Part shown: piece by piece, positions 35,735 through 44,143 of the stretch | Layout: each line of letters opens with the position of its first letter | Position numbering within the stretch: position 1 is the stretch's first letter | Origin: Micromonospora echinofusca | Lineage (GTDB): Bacteria > Actinomycetota > Actinomycetes > Mycobacteriales > Micromonosporaceae | Assembly (NCBI RefSeq): GCF_900091445.1 | Contig: NZ_LT607733.1 | Coordinates: 2,249,501-2,313,500 of the forward strand | DNA: 64,000 nucleotides | Direction: 5' to 3' | Program-made: the position numbers and the translations under genes | The notes under the pieces: generated by a model | What the model was told of the DNA's origin: nothing | Seen by the model: only the letters and a program-made list of their open reading frames with translations | Databases searched by the model: none

Positions 35735-36846
35735 GCGCCACCCGGGCGGCGACCCCGCCGGGCACGCGGGCGCGGGTCGACGGCGCCGGTCCGGCCGGGG
35801 CGCGCCGTGGCTCGACCCTGCGGCGTCACGCCGGCCTCGCGGCCGTCGCCATGCTGCTGCTGGTGGCCGTGAGCTACGGGCTGGAGCCGTTCCGCAACTT
35901 CCAGCTCGCCACCGTGGCCGCCTACCTGTGCGCCACCGCCGGGCTGACCGTCCTCACCGGGCTCAACGGGCAGCTCTCCCTGGGACACGGCGCGTTGATG
36001 GCCACCGGCGCGTACACCGTGGCCCTGTGCCAGAACGCGTTCGCCGACGCCGGGATGACCGGCGGCTGGCTGCTCCCGGTCTCGCTGGGCGCGGCCGTCC
36101 TGGCCGCCCTCGCGGTGGGCGCCGTGGTGGGGGTGGCCGCCGCCCGGCTGCGCGGGCCCTACCTGGCCGGCGTCACCCTGGCCGTCGCGGTCGTGGTGCC
36201 GGCGCTGGCCGTCACCTTCGACGGCGTGTTCAACGGCGAGCAGGGGCTGGCGGTGCCGGTCGAGCCCCCGCCGACGTTCCTCGGCCAGTACTTCCCCTAC
36301 GAGCGCTGGCAGCTCTGGGTCACCGCGGCGGCCACCCTGCTGGCCCTGCTGCTGCTGGCCAACCTCGTCCGCAGCCGGTACGGCCGCACCTTCCGGGCGG
36401 TACGCGACGACGAGGTCGCCGCCCGCCTCGCCGGCATCCACGTCGCCCGCACCCAGGTGCTCGCCTTCGTGGTCAGCGCGGCCGGCGCCGGGCTGGGCGG
36501 CGCCCTGCTCGCGGTCCTCGCGCAGAGCGTGTCGCCCGGGGCGTTCTCGCTGACGCTGTCGCTGTTCCTGCTGATGGCGGTCGTCATCGGCGGGCTGGGC
36601 AGCCTGGCCGGCGCGGCGTGGGGGGCCGTCCTGCTGGTCGCCCTGCCCGACCTGACGCACACCCTCACCGATCAGCTCACCCTGTCGCCGGCGCTCGCGC
36701 AGCGGGTCGAGGGCAACCTGCCCCTGGCCATCTTCGGGCTCACCCTCGTCGTCGTCATGATCGCCGCTCCCGGCGGCGTGCAGGGCCTGCTGTCCCGGCT
36801 GGCCCGGGCCGTCTCCGCGCGCCGGCCGGGCCGACGGCGGCCCTGA
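35731..36846 (+). CDS. livM: Liv-type ABC transporter permease (LivM)
   Basis: A 371-residue permease. After a basic, Pro/Gly-rich cytoplasmic N-terminus of about 30 residues come about nine hydrophobic segments. LTGLNGQLSLGHGALMATGA and the EAA-like AVVIGGLGSLAGAAWGAVLL loop are diagnostic for LivM. The GTG at 35731 overlaps the livH stop (GTGA), giving translational coupling. Confidence 0.92.
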   Translation: MSATRAATPPGTRARVDGAGPAGARRGSTLRRHAGLAAVAMLLLVAVSYGLEPFRNFQLATVAAYLCATAGLTVLTGLNGQLSLGHGALMATGAYTVALCQNAFADAGMTGGWLLPVSLGAAVLAALAVGAVVGVAAARLRGPYLAGVTLAVAVVVPALAVTFDGVFNGEQGLAVPVEPPPTFLGQYFPYERWQLWVTAAATLLALLLLANLVRSRYGRTFRAVRDDEVAARLAGIHVARTQVLAFVVSAAGAGLGGALLAVLAQSVSPGAFSLTLSLFLLMAVVIGGLGSLAGAAWGAVLLVALPDLTHTLTDQLTLSPALAQRVEGNLPLAIFGLTLVVVMIAAPGGVQGLLSRLARAVSARRPGRRRP

Positions 36847-36934
36847 GCCGTCCCGGCCCGCCGGGAGCCCGCACCCGTCCCACCCGAGCACCCGCCCCAC
36901 CACCAACCGGACCGAGGAAAGGTCGGTATCTGAC

Positions 36935-38215
36935 ATGACACGAACGGCACGGCGCGGCCTCGCGCTCGCCACCGCCATCACCCTGCTCGTCGCCTCCGCC
37001 GCCTGCACCGGGGACGACGGTGGCGGCGGGGGCACGGTTCCCGGCGTCACGGACACCGAGATCGTGGTCGGCACGCACATGCCGCTCACCGGTCCCGCCT
37101 CCGCCGGCTACTCCAAGATCGCCCCGGCCACGAAGGCGTACTTCGACCACGTCAACGCCAACGGCGGCGTGCACGGCCGCAAGATCACGTACAAGATCAT
37201 GGACGACGGCTACAACCCGGCGAACACGCAGCAGGTGGTCCGCCAGCTCGTCCTCCAGGACAAGGTCTTCGCGATCCTCAACGGGCTGGGCACGCCGACC
37301 CACACCGGCGTGCTCGACTTCCTCAAGAGCAACCGGGTGCCCGACCTCTTCGTCGCCTCGGGCAGCCGCAGCTGGGACCAGCCCGACCGCTATCCGGGCA
37401 CGTTCGGCTTCAACCCCGACTACACGGTGGAGGGCAAGATCCTGGCCCACCACGTGAAGACCAGCCTGCCGGGGCGCAAGGTCTGCTTCCTCGGCCAGGA
37501 CGACGACTTCGGCCGCGACAGCCTCGTCGGAGTGGAGAAGGTGCTCGGCGCCGGCGCGGTGGCGGCGAAGCAGACGTACGTCACCAGCAACACCAACGTG
37601 GCGCCCCAGATCGGCGCGTTCAAGGCGGCCGGCTGCCAGGTGGTCATCCTCGCCACCGTGCCCGGCTTCACCGCCCTGGCCGTCGGCACCGCCGCCCGGC
37701 TGAACTTCAAGCCGCAGTGGTTGGTCTCCAACGTCGGCGCCGACCACCCGACGCTGGCCAAGCAGCTCGGCGCCGCGGCGGGCCTGCTCGAGGGCATGGT
37801 CGGCGCCAACTACCTGCCGATGCAGAACGACGCCGCCGACCCGTGGATCCAGCTCTTCACCAAGGTGAACAAGGAGTACAACGGCGACGCGCCGTTCGAC
37901 GGCAACACCGTCTACGGCATGGCGGTCGGCTACCTCTTCGTGCAGGTGCTCCTCGCCGCCGGCAAGGACCTCACCCGCGAGGCGGTCACCGAGGCCGTCG
38001 CCAAGGGCGGCTACCAGGGACCGGGCCTGGCCCCGCTGCGCTACTCCGACACCGACCACTCCGGCTACGGCGGGCAGCGGCTGACCCGGGTGAGCGGCGG
38101 GACGCAGGCCTACTTCGGGCCCACGTACGAGACGGACGAGGGCGACGGGCCGGTACGCGAGCACCCCGCCGCGCCGGTGGCGCCGCCGGCCAACGGGGTG
38201 CCGACGGCCTCCTGA
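36935..38215 (+). CDS. livK: Liv-type ABC transporter substrate-binding lipoprotein (LivK-like)
   Basis: A 426-residue lipoprotein. The signal peptide ends in a lipobox, LLVASAAC, so Cys24 would be lipidated and the protein tethered outside the membrane. The Peripla_BP_6 fold is visible: TEIVVGTHMPLTGPASAGY, HVNANGGVHGRKI and CFLGQDDDFGRD. The GGTP...HTGV and ASGSRSW segments are typical of family members that bind amides, aromatic acids or other non-BCAA ligands as well as BCAAs. It has its own AGGAAAGG site 88 bases after livM and ends at a terminator shared with the thiolase gene. Confidence 0.9.
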   Translation: MTRTARRGLALATAITLLVASAACTGDDGGGGGTVPGVTDTEIVVGTHMPLTGPASAGYSKIAPATKAYFDHVNANGGVHGRKITYKIMDDGYNPANTQQVVRQLVLQDKVFAILNGLGTPTHTGVLDFLKSNRVPDLFVASGSRSWDQPDRYPGTFGFNPDYTVEGKILAHHVKTSLPGRKVCFLGQDDDFGRDSLVGVEKVLGAGAVAAKQTYVTSNTNVAPQIGAFKAAGCQVVILATVPGFTALAVGTAARLNFKPQWLVSNVGADHPTLAKQLGAAAGLLEGMVGANYLPMQNDAADPWIQLFTKVNKEYNGDAPFDGNTVYGMAVGYLFVQVLLAAGKDLTREAVTEAVAKGGYQGPGLAPLRYSDTDHSGYGGQRLTRVSGGTQAYFGPTYETDEGDGPVREHPAAPVAPPANGVPTAS

Positions 38216-38264
38216 ACCGGTCGCACCGGGCGGTTCCGACCAGGCCCGCAGCGGTGAGCCCGGT

Positions 38265-38310
38265 GACCGTGGCGTGGCGTGTCGGCTTCCCGGCCCGCCA
38301 CGCCACGGTC
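38265..38310. terminator. bidirectional hairpin terminator between livK and the thiolase gene
   Basis: A perfect 15-bp stem (GACCGTGGCGTGGCG at 38265-38279, complement at 38296-38310) with a 16-base loop, between convergent genes. Confidence 0.75.
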
Positions 38311-38314
38311 GGGG

Positions 38315-39535
38315 TCAGCTCAGCCGCTCGATCACCATCGCCATGCCCTGGCCGCCGCCGACGCACATGGTCTCCAGCCCGATCTCCCGGTCGTGCCAGC
38401 GCAGTGAGTTGATCAGCGTGGTGGTGATCCGGGCGCCGGTCATGCCGAACGGGTGGCCCACCGCGATCGCGCCCCCGTTGACGTTGAGCCGGTCCCAGTC
38501 GACGCCCAGCTCCCGGGCGCTGGGCAGCACCTGCGCGGCGAACGCCTCGTTGATCTCGACGAGGTCGACGTCCCCGACGGACATGCCGGCGCGCCGCAGC
38601 GCCTGCCGGGACGCCTCCACCGGCCCGAGCCCCATGATCTCGGGGGAGAGGGCGCTCAGGCCGGTGGAGACGATCCGGGCCAGCGGGGCGACGCCCAGCT
38701 CCCGCGCCCGTACGTCGGACATCACCACGAGCGCGGCGGCGCCGTCGTTGAGCGGGCAGCAGTTGCCGGCGGTGACCGTGCCGTCGGGCCGGAACACCGG
38801 CGGCAGCGCCGCCACCGCCTCCAGGGTCACCCCGGCGCGCGGCCCGTCGTCGGCGGCCACCACCGCCCCGCCGGGCACCGTGACCGGGGTGATCTCGCGG
38901 GCCCAGAAGCCGTCGGCGATCGCCTTCTCGGCCAGCAGTTGCGACCGTACGGCGAACTCGTCCTGGCTCAGCCGGGACACCCCGCGCAGGTGGGCCACGT
39001 TCTCGGCGGTCTGCCCCATCGCGACGTAGACGTCCGGCAACTCGCCGTCCTCGCGCGGGTCGTGCCAGCCCGACAGCTCGCCGGCCGCCCGGCTCGCCGT
39101 TCGCGCCAGGGCCGGCGCGAAGGCGGGGTTGGTGGTGCCGGGGTGCCCGTCGGCGCGGCCCCGGTCGTAGCGGGAGACGCACTCGACGCCGACGGAGAGG
39201 AAGGCGTGACCCTCGCCCGCGCGGATGGCGTGCAGGGCCATCCGGGTGGTCTGCAACGACGACGAGCAGTAGCGGTTGACCGTCGTGCCGGGCAGGTGGT
39301 CCAGCCCGAGCAGGGTGCCGACGGCCCGGGCGAGGTTGTGGCCCTGCTCGCCCGCCGGCTGTCCGCAGCCGAGCATCAGGTCGTCGATCTCGCGCGGATC
39401 GAGCGCCGGCACCTGGTCGAGGGCGGCGCGTACGACGGTGGCGGCCAGGTCGTCGGCGCGCAGGTCGCGCAGGGAGCCCTTGTGCGCGCGCCCGATGGGC
39501 GACCGGGCGGCGGCGACGATGACGGCTTCGGGCAT
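38315..39535 (-). CDS. acetyl-CoA C-acyltransferase (thiolase)
   Basis: A 406-residue degradative-type thiolase that would cleave 3-ketoacyl-CoA. The ATG at 39535 follows GGAGAGGA. The acyl-accepting cysteine is in NRYCSSSLQT, the catalytic His in NGGAIAVGHPFGMTGAR, and the second Cys in CVGGGQGMA. EINEAFAAQVL is also conserved. It is divergent from an SDR gene, and a promoter with a CTGCATCG-type operator lies directly upstream, matching one at the SDR promoter. The two genes are therefore probably co-regulated, most likely by the TetR protein encoded at 40534. Confidence 0.93.
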   Translation of the reverse strand: MPEAVIVAAARSPIGRAHKGSLRDLRADDLAATVVRAALDQVPALDPREIDDLMLGCGQPAGEQGHNLARAVGTLLGLDHLPGTTVNRYCSSSLQTTRMALHAIRAGEGHAFLSVGVECVSRYDRGRADGHPGTTNPAFAPALARTASRAAGELSGWHDPREDGELPDVYVAMGQTAENVAHLRGVSRLSQDEFAVRSQLLAEKAIADGFWAREITPVTVPGGAVVAADDGPRAGVTLEAVAALPPVFRPDGTVTAGNCCPLNDGAAALVVMSDVRARELGVAPLARIVSTGLSALSPEIMGLGPVEASRQALRRAGMSVGDVDLVEINEAFAAQVLPSARELGVDWDRLNVNGGAIAVGHPFGMTGARITTTLINSLRWHDREIGLETMCVGGGQGMAMVIERLS

Positions 39536-39563
39536 GACGGCGTCCTCTCCGGGATTCAACTAT

Positions 39564-39600
39564 CTGCATCGACAGTGCGGTTAGGCGTGGAGGCTGTCAA
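39564..39600 (-). promoter_or_regulatory. thiolase promoter overlapped by TetR-type operator, site 1
   Basis: On the minus strand TTGACA (39600-39595), 17 bases, then CACTGT (39577-39572) form a promoter. The -10 box overlaps the 15-mer CTGCATCGACAGTGC (39564-39578), nearly the same as sites at 39662 and 41210. Confidence 0.55.
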
Positions 39601-39632
39601 TGGAATGTGACGCTTCCATCGACGTTCCGTCG

Positions 39633-39680
39633 TTGACGGCGGTCCGCAGCCCTCCTACTATCTGCATCGTGAATGCAGAT
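39633..39680 (+). promoter_or_regulatory. SDR promoter with perfect palindromic operator, site 2; leaderless start
   Basis: TTGACG (39633-39638), a 17-base spacer and TACTAT (39656-39661) place +1 at or next to the GTG at 39669, so the SDR mRNA is probably leaderless. A perfect 8-5-8 inverted repeat, ATCTGCAT-CGTGA-ATGCAGAT (39660-39680), covers -10, +1 and the start codon. Confidence 0.65.
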
Positions 39681-40436
39681 TCGGGGCGACTCGCGGGCCG
39701 GGTCGCCCTCGTCACGGGCGCCAGTCGCGGCATCGGCCTGGCCATCGCCCACCGGCTCGTGGCGGAGGGCGCCCGCGTGGGGCTGACCGCGCGACACCCG
39801 CAGGCCCTGGCCGAGGCGGTCGAGGCGCTCGGTGGGCCCGCCCGCGCCGTGGCCGTACCCGGCCGGGCCGACGATCCCGGGCACCGCCGGGCGGCGGTCG
39901 ACGCCGTGGCCGAGGCGTTCGGGCCGATCGACGTGCTGGTCAACAACGTCGGGATCAACCCGGCGTACGGGCCGCTGGTCGACCTGGACCTGACGGCGGC
40001 CCGCAAGATCCTCGACGTCAACCTGGTCGGCATGCTCGGCTGGGTGCAGCAGGTCGCCGTGGGAATGGGCGGGCGCGGTGGCTGCGTCGTCAACGTCTCC
40101 TCGATCGCCGGGCGCGTCCCGTCGCCCGGCATCGCCTTCTACGGGGTGAGCAAGGCCGCCGTCGACCACCTCACCGCGTGCCTGGCCGTCGAGCTCGCCC
40201 CGAAGGTCCGCGTCAACGCGGTCGCGCCCGCCGTGGTGAAGACCCGCTTCGCGGCGGCGCTGCACGAGGGCCGGGAGGAGGAGGTCGCCGGGGCGTACCC
40301 GCTGGGGCGCCTCGGGCTGCCCCGCGACGTGGCCAGCGCGGTCGCCTTCCTCGCCTCCGACGACGCGTCGTGGATCACCGGGCAGACCCTCGTCCTCGAC
40401 GGCGGGGTCAGCCTCGCCGGCCGGCCCGCCGGATGA
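39669..40436 (+). CDS. short-chain dehydrogenase/reductase
   Basis: A 255-residue classical SDR. The NAD(P) motif is VTGASRGIGLAIAHRL; VNNVGIN and the catalytic Ser/Tyr/Lys set (NVSSIAG, YGVSKAA) follow. The C-terminus has WITGQTLVLDGG. The GTG at 39669 is preferred over an in-frame ATG at 39600 because a good promoter ends just before it. It is divergent from the thiolase and upstream of a TetR gene, and may reduce or oxidise a 3-hydroxyacyl or keto intermediate. Confidence 0.9.
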   Translation: MNADSGRLAGRVALVTGASRGIGLAIAHRLVAEGARVGLTARHPQALAEAVEALGGPARAVAVPGRADDPGHRRAAVDAVAEAFGPIDVLVNNVGINPAYGPLVDLDLTAARKILDVNLVGMLGWVQQVAVGMGGRGGCVVNVSSIAGRVPSPGIAFYGVSKAAVDHLTACLAVELAPKVRVNAVAPAVVKTRFAAALHEGREEEVAGAYPLGRLGLPRDVASAVAFLASDDASWITGQTLVLDGGVSLAGRPAG

Positions 40437-40533
40437 CCGCGCCGGGCCGGGGCCGGGCGGCCGGCGCGTCGCCCGTGGCTAGACTCGGCGCGGCGGTGCG
40501 GGCGACGTGAGGGCGATGAGGAGGCGGGCGACG

Positions 40534-41145
40534 ATGGGCGGTGCCGAGGCGCCGGTCCGGGTCGACGGCCGGACCGCCCGGGCCGAACGCACCCGGGCGG
40601 CGATCGTCGAGGCGCACCTGGCGCTCATCTCCGAGGGCGACCTGCGGCCGACCGGCGAGCGCATCGCCGAGCGGGCCGGCATCTCGCTGCGGACGCTCTG
40701 GACCAACTTCAAGGACATGGAGACGCTCTTCGAGGCCAGTGGCGCGGAGCTGCTCCGGCAGCAGGACGCCGCCTACCGGCCGATCTCGCCGGCGCTGCCG
40801 CTGGCCCGGCGGGTCGACGCGTACTGCCGGCAGCGGGCCCGGCTGCTCCAGCTCATCGCGCCGTCCGCCCGTGCCGCCCAGATGCGCGAGCCGGTCTCGG
40901 GGCAGCTGCGTCGCAACCGCCTCAAGCACATCGAGCGGGTCCGCGAAGAGGTCGAGCACCTCTTCGCCGCCGAGCTGGAGCAGGCCGGCCCGCACCGGGC
41001 GCAGGTGGTCCACGCAATTGTGGCCGCGAGCATGTGGCCCGCCTGGTCGATGCTGCGCGACGGGCTGGGGCTGGGCGTGGACCAGGCCCGCGCGGTGATG
41101 GCCCGCACGGTCGCCGCGCTGCTGGCCGACATCGGCGCGCGCTGA
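40534..41145 (+). CDS. TetR-family regulator, probable controller of the thiolase/SDR promoters
   Basis: A 203-residue regulator. The ATG at 40534 has GAGGAGG upstream; earlier in-frame starts (40507, 40516) are possible. Residues of about 15-65 form the helix-turn-helix (RAERTRAAIVEAHLALISEG, IAERAGISLRTLWTNFKDME). The C-terminal domain is helical. It lies between the SDR gene and the LAL gene; three copies of one operator type occur at the thiolase, SDR and LAL starts, and this is the only TetR gene among them. Confidence 0.83.
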   Translation: MGGAEAPVRVDGRTARAERTRAAIVEAHLALISEGDLRPTGERIAERAGISLRTLWTNFKDMETLFEASGAELLRQQDAAYRPISPALPLARRVDAYCRQRARLLQLIAPSARAAQMREPVSGQLRRNRLKHIERVREEVEHLFAAELEQAGPHRAQVVHAIVAASMWPAWSMLRDGLGLGVDQARAVMARTVAALLADIGAR

Positions 41146-41202
41146 CGCGCGAGCGGGGTGGTCGGGCTTTCCATCGGGCTACCGATAGGTGACACTCGAT
41201 GC

Positions 41203-44019
41203 ATGGTTACTGCATCGTCAGTGCAATTAACCGTGTTGCGTGGCCGGACCGAGGAGCGCGCCGCCATCCGGCGGCTGCTGGGCGACCTGCCCACCGGCGG
41301 GGGAGCGCTGCTGCTCCAGGGCGAGCCGGGATCCGGCCGGAGCGCGCTCGTCGACTACGCGCACCGGCACGCCGAGGGCTGCGCCGTCCTGGCCGGCACG
41401 GGGCTCCCCGAGGAGGCCGACCTGCCGTACGCCGGGCTGCAACGGCTGCTGGACCCGGTGCTCGACCGCGCCCCGGCGCTGCCGGAGCACCAGCGGCGGG
41501 TGCTGCTGCGGGCGGTGGCGGGCGCGGGCTGCCCCGCCCACCGCCGCCTGGCGCTCTCCCTGGCCGTGCTCGGCCTGCTGGCCGCCGCCGCGCGGGAGAC
41601 CCCCCTGCTGTGCACGATGGACGACGTGGACCGGGGCGACCAGCCCACGGCGGACGTGCTGGCGTTCGTCGCCCGCCGCCTGCACCGCTCGCGGGTGGCC
41701 GTCCTGCTCACCACCGTCGCGGACGTGCCGCTCGGCGGGATCGCCCGCCACCGGCTGCGCCCGCTCGACGACCGGGACAGCGCCGCTCTGCTCACCGACC
41801 GGCTGGGCGGCCGCCCACCCGCGCCACCCGTGGCCGCCGCGCTCGGTGCGGCTGCCGGCGGCAACCCGCAGGCCCTTCTCGACCTGGCCGGGGTGCTCAC
41901 CCCCGGGCAGTGCCGCGGGGAGGAACCCGTGCCCGAGACGCCCCCGCCCGACGGCAGGCTGGGCCGCGCCTACCGGGCCCGCGTGGAGCGGCTGCCCGCC
42001 GACACCCGCCGCGTCCTGCTGCTCGCCGCGCTCGACGAGGACGGGGAGCCGGCCACCCTGGTCCGGGCGGCCCGCGCCGCCGGCACGGCGGTCGAGGCGC
42101 TCGCCCCGGCCGAACTCGCGGGCCTGGTCCGCGTCGAGCCGCGACGGGTCACCTTTCCGCAGCCCCTCGTCCGCACCGTCGTCCGGGCCGCCGCGCCGCT
42201 GGCCGAGCGGCGTGCGGCGCACCTGCTGCTCGTCGGCGTGCTGGACGGGACGCGGCACCGGCTGCGCCGGGCGGGACACCTCGCCGCCGCGGCCCCGGGC
42301 CCCGACCCCGCCCTGGCCGCCGAGTTGGAGCAGGCGGCGGCCGAGTACGCACGCGGGGGAGCGGTGGCCGCGGCGGCGCTGCACCGGGCCGCCGAACTCA
42401 GCGACGATCCGGTGCGCGCCGCCGCCCGGCTGGTGGCCGCCGCCCGGTACGCCTGGTCGGCCGGTCGGGCGCACCGGGCCCGACTGCTGCTGGGCGAACT
42501 GCCTCCGGCCGCGGAAGTCGCCGTCGCGGGCCGGGCCGAGGAGGCCGCCGTGGCGGGCCGGGCCGACCTGCTGCGCGGGGAACTGGAACTGCGCACCGGC
42601 CGACCCGGGCTCGCGCTCACCACGCTGCTGTCCGCCGCCGACACCCTGTCCGCCGCCGATCGCGAGTGCACCGGCACGGGTGGCGCGGACGGCGATCGCG
42701 CGCTGGCCCTCGGGGCGTTGGTGCGGGCGGGCGAGGCCGTCTGCTTCGCCGGCGACCAGTACCGCTACGCCGAGGTCGCGCGCCGGGCGGAGCTGTTGCG
42801 CCGCCCCGACGACCCGCCCGCGACCGAGCTGCTGAGCGCCTACGTCGCCGGAACGGCGGCGACCCTGCGCGGCGACCACGAGCAGGCCGGCCCGGCCCTG
42901 CGTCGGGCGGTCGTCCTCGGTGGACAGCTGACCGGGGCGGCGTCGACCCCCGCCGCCCTGACCTGCGCGGCGGCGGCCGGGCTGCTGGTGGCCGTGGACG
43001 GCGCGGCGCACCGGCTCGCCGAGCGCGCCGTCGAGCTGGCCCGCGAGCGGGGCGAGGTGTCCGCACTGCCGCGCGCGCTGGAGCTGCGGGCGGCCGCGGA
43101 GTACTGGCTGGGCCGGCACGACGCCGCGACGGACAGCTCCCGGGAGGGGCTGCGCATCGCCCGGGACACCGGCCAGGAGAACTGGGCCGGCGTACACCTG
43201 GGGATGTTGGCAGTGCTGGCAGCCGTGCGGGCCGATCGCGACACCGCCCTGCACCGGATCCGGGAGATCGGCGAGGACGCGGGCGCGCACAGCCGGCCGC
43301 GCGCCCTCGCGCAGTGGGCGCTGGCCGTGCTCGACCTGGTCGACAACCGGCCGGCCGCCGCCGCCGCGCGACTGGCCGGGCTGGCCTGTCCGGGTACGGG
43401 CCGGGGGCAGGTGCTGGTCCTGGTGATGGCCACCCCGTACCTCGTGGAGGCGGCCGCCGCCGTCGCGGACCGCCCGGTCGCCGGCGCCGCCCTCGCCGTC
43501 TTCGACCGGTGGGCCAGCAGTACGGCGAGCCCGTCGCGCCGGGCCCTCTCCGCGCGTTGCCACGGGCTGCTCGCGCCCCGGGGCAGCGCCGAGGCGGAGC
43601 GCGAGTTCCGCACCGCCCTGCGGCTGCACCCGACGGACGCCGACGCGTTCGAGCGGGCCCGCACCGAGCTGCTCCTCGGCCGGGAACTGCGCCGCAGCCG
43701 CCGACCGCGCGCGGCCCGCGAGCACCTGCACGCCGCGCGGGAGGCGTTCACGCTGCTCGGGGCGGCCAGCTGGGCGGAGCAGGCCACCACGGAGCTGCGG
43801 GCGGCCGGCGAGTCGGTCGGCCCCCCGGAGGAGTCGGCGGCGCGACTGCTGACCGGTCAGCAGCTCCGCATCGCGCAACTGGTCGCCGAGGGCGCCACCA
43901 ACCGGGAGATCGCCGCCCGGATGTTCCTGTCCACCCGCACCGTCGACCACCACCTGCGCAACATCTTCCACCGCCTCAACATCCGCTCCCGCACCGAACT
44001 GGCCCGCGCCCTCTCCTGA
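41203..44019 (+). CDS. LuxR-family LAL regulator with degenerate Walker A and an early TTA codon
   Basis: A protein of about 938 residues. The P-loop reads GEPGSGRSALV, with Arg in place of the Walker Lys, so ATP binding may be weak. A long helical Ala/Leu/Arg-rich middle part follows. The last 65 or so residues are a LuxR helix-turn-helix (LRIAQLVAEGATNREIAARM, FLSTRTVDHHLRNIFHRLNI). The start is uncertain: ATG 41203 would include a rare TTA leucine codon as codon 9 (41227-41229), while GTG 41233 would skip it and fit the usual LAL beginning (LRGRTEE). A CTGCATCG-type operator (41210-41224) lies at this 5' end. Confidence 0.85.
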   Translation: MVTASSVQLTVLRGRTEERAAIRRLLGDLPTGGGALLLQGEPGSGRSALVDYAHRHAEGCAVLAGTGLPEEADLPYAGLQRLLDPVLDRAPALPEHQRRVLLRAVAGAGCPAHRRLALSLAVLGLLAAAARETPLLCTMDDVDRGDQPTADVLAFVARRLHRSRVAVLLTTVADVPLGGIARHRLRPLDDRDSAALLTDRLGGRPPAPPVAAALGAAAGGNPQALLDLAGVLTPGQCRGEEPVPETPPPDGRLGRAYRARVERLPADTRRVLLLAALDEDGEPATLVRAARAAGTAVEALAPAELAGLVRVEPRRVTFPQPLVRTVVRAAAPLAERRAAHLLLVGVLDGTRHRLRRAGHLAAAAPGPDPALAAELEQAAAEYARGGAVAAAALHRAAELSDDPVRAAARLVAAARYAWSAGRAHRARLLLGELPPAAEVAVAGRAEEAAVAGRADLLRGELELRTGRPGLALTTLLSAADTLSAADRECTGTGGADGDRALALGALVRAGEAVCFAGDQYRYAEVARRAELLRRPDDPPATELLSAYVAGTAATLRGDHEQAGPALRRAVVLGGQLTGAASTPAALTCAAAAGLLVAVDGAAHRLAERAVELARERGEVSALPRALELRAAAEYWLGRHDAATDSSREGLRIARDTGQENWAGVHLGMLAVLAAVRADRDTALHRIREIGEDAGAHSRPRALAQWALAVLDLVDNRPAAAAARLAGLACPGTGRGQVLVLVMATPYLVEAAAAVADRPVAGAALAVFDRWASSTASPSRRALSARCHGLLAPRGSAEAEREFRTALRLHPTDADAFERARTELLLGRELRRSRRPRAAREHLHAAREAFTLLGAASWAEQATTELRAAGESVGPPEESAARLLTGQQLRIAQLVAEGATNREIAARMFLSTRTVDHHLRNIFHRLNIRSRTELARALS
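41210..41224. promoter_or_regulatory. TetR-type operator, site 3, at the 5' end of the LAL gene
   Basis: CTGCATCGTCAGTGC differs by one base from site 1 (39564-39578) and by three from site 2 (39662-39676). If the LAL gene starts at 41203 the site would be inside codons 3-8; a later start at 41233 would put it in the promoter/leader. Confidence 0.45.
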
Positions 44020-44032
44020 CCCGCCCCGCCCG

Positions 44033-44109
44033 CGTCGATCATGGACTTGTGCTGGGCGGTCAGTGCCACTTCGCGGCTTTCGTCAGGCACCACAACTGCA
44101 TGATCGACG
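44033..44109. repeat. palindromic intergenic element (REP/MITE-like), also a likely terminator
   Basis: Perfect 11-bp terminal arms (CGTCGATCATG at 44033-44043 and its complement at 44099-44109) enclose about 55 bases with further nested pairing (TTGTG with CACAA, GTGCC with GGCAC). The CAACT-CATGATCGACG type end resembles a dispersed palindrome that I associate with Micromonospora and Salinispora intergenic regions; copy number was not checked. It lies between convergent genes. Confidence 0.5.
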
Positions 44110-44143
44110 CCGGTGGGGGTGGGAGCGAGGGGCCCGGGCAGGG

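Noticed and set aside
38265-38310. Considered as a mobile repeat because of its long perfect stem
   Set aside because: Its position exactly between convergent stop codons and short loop fit a normal bidirectional terminator.
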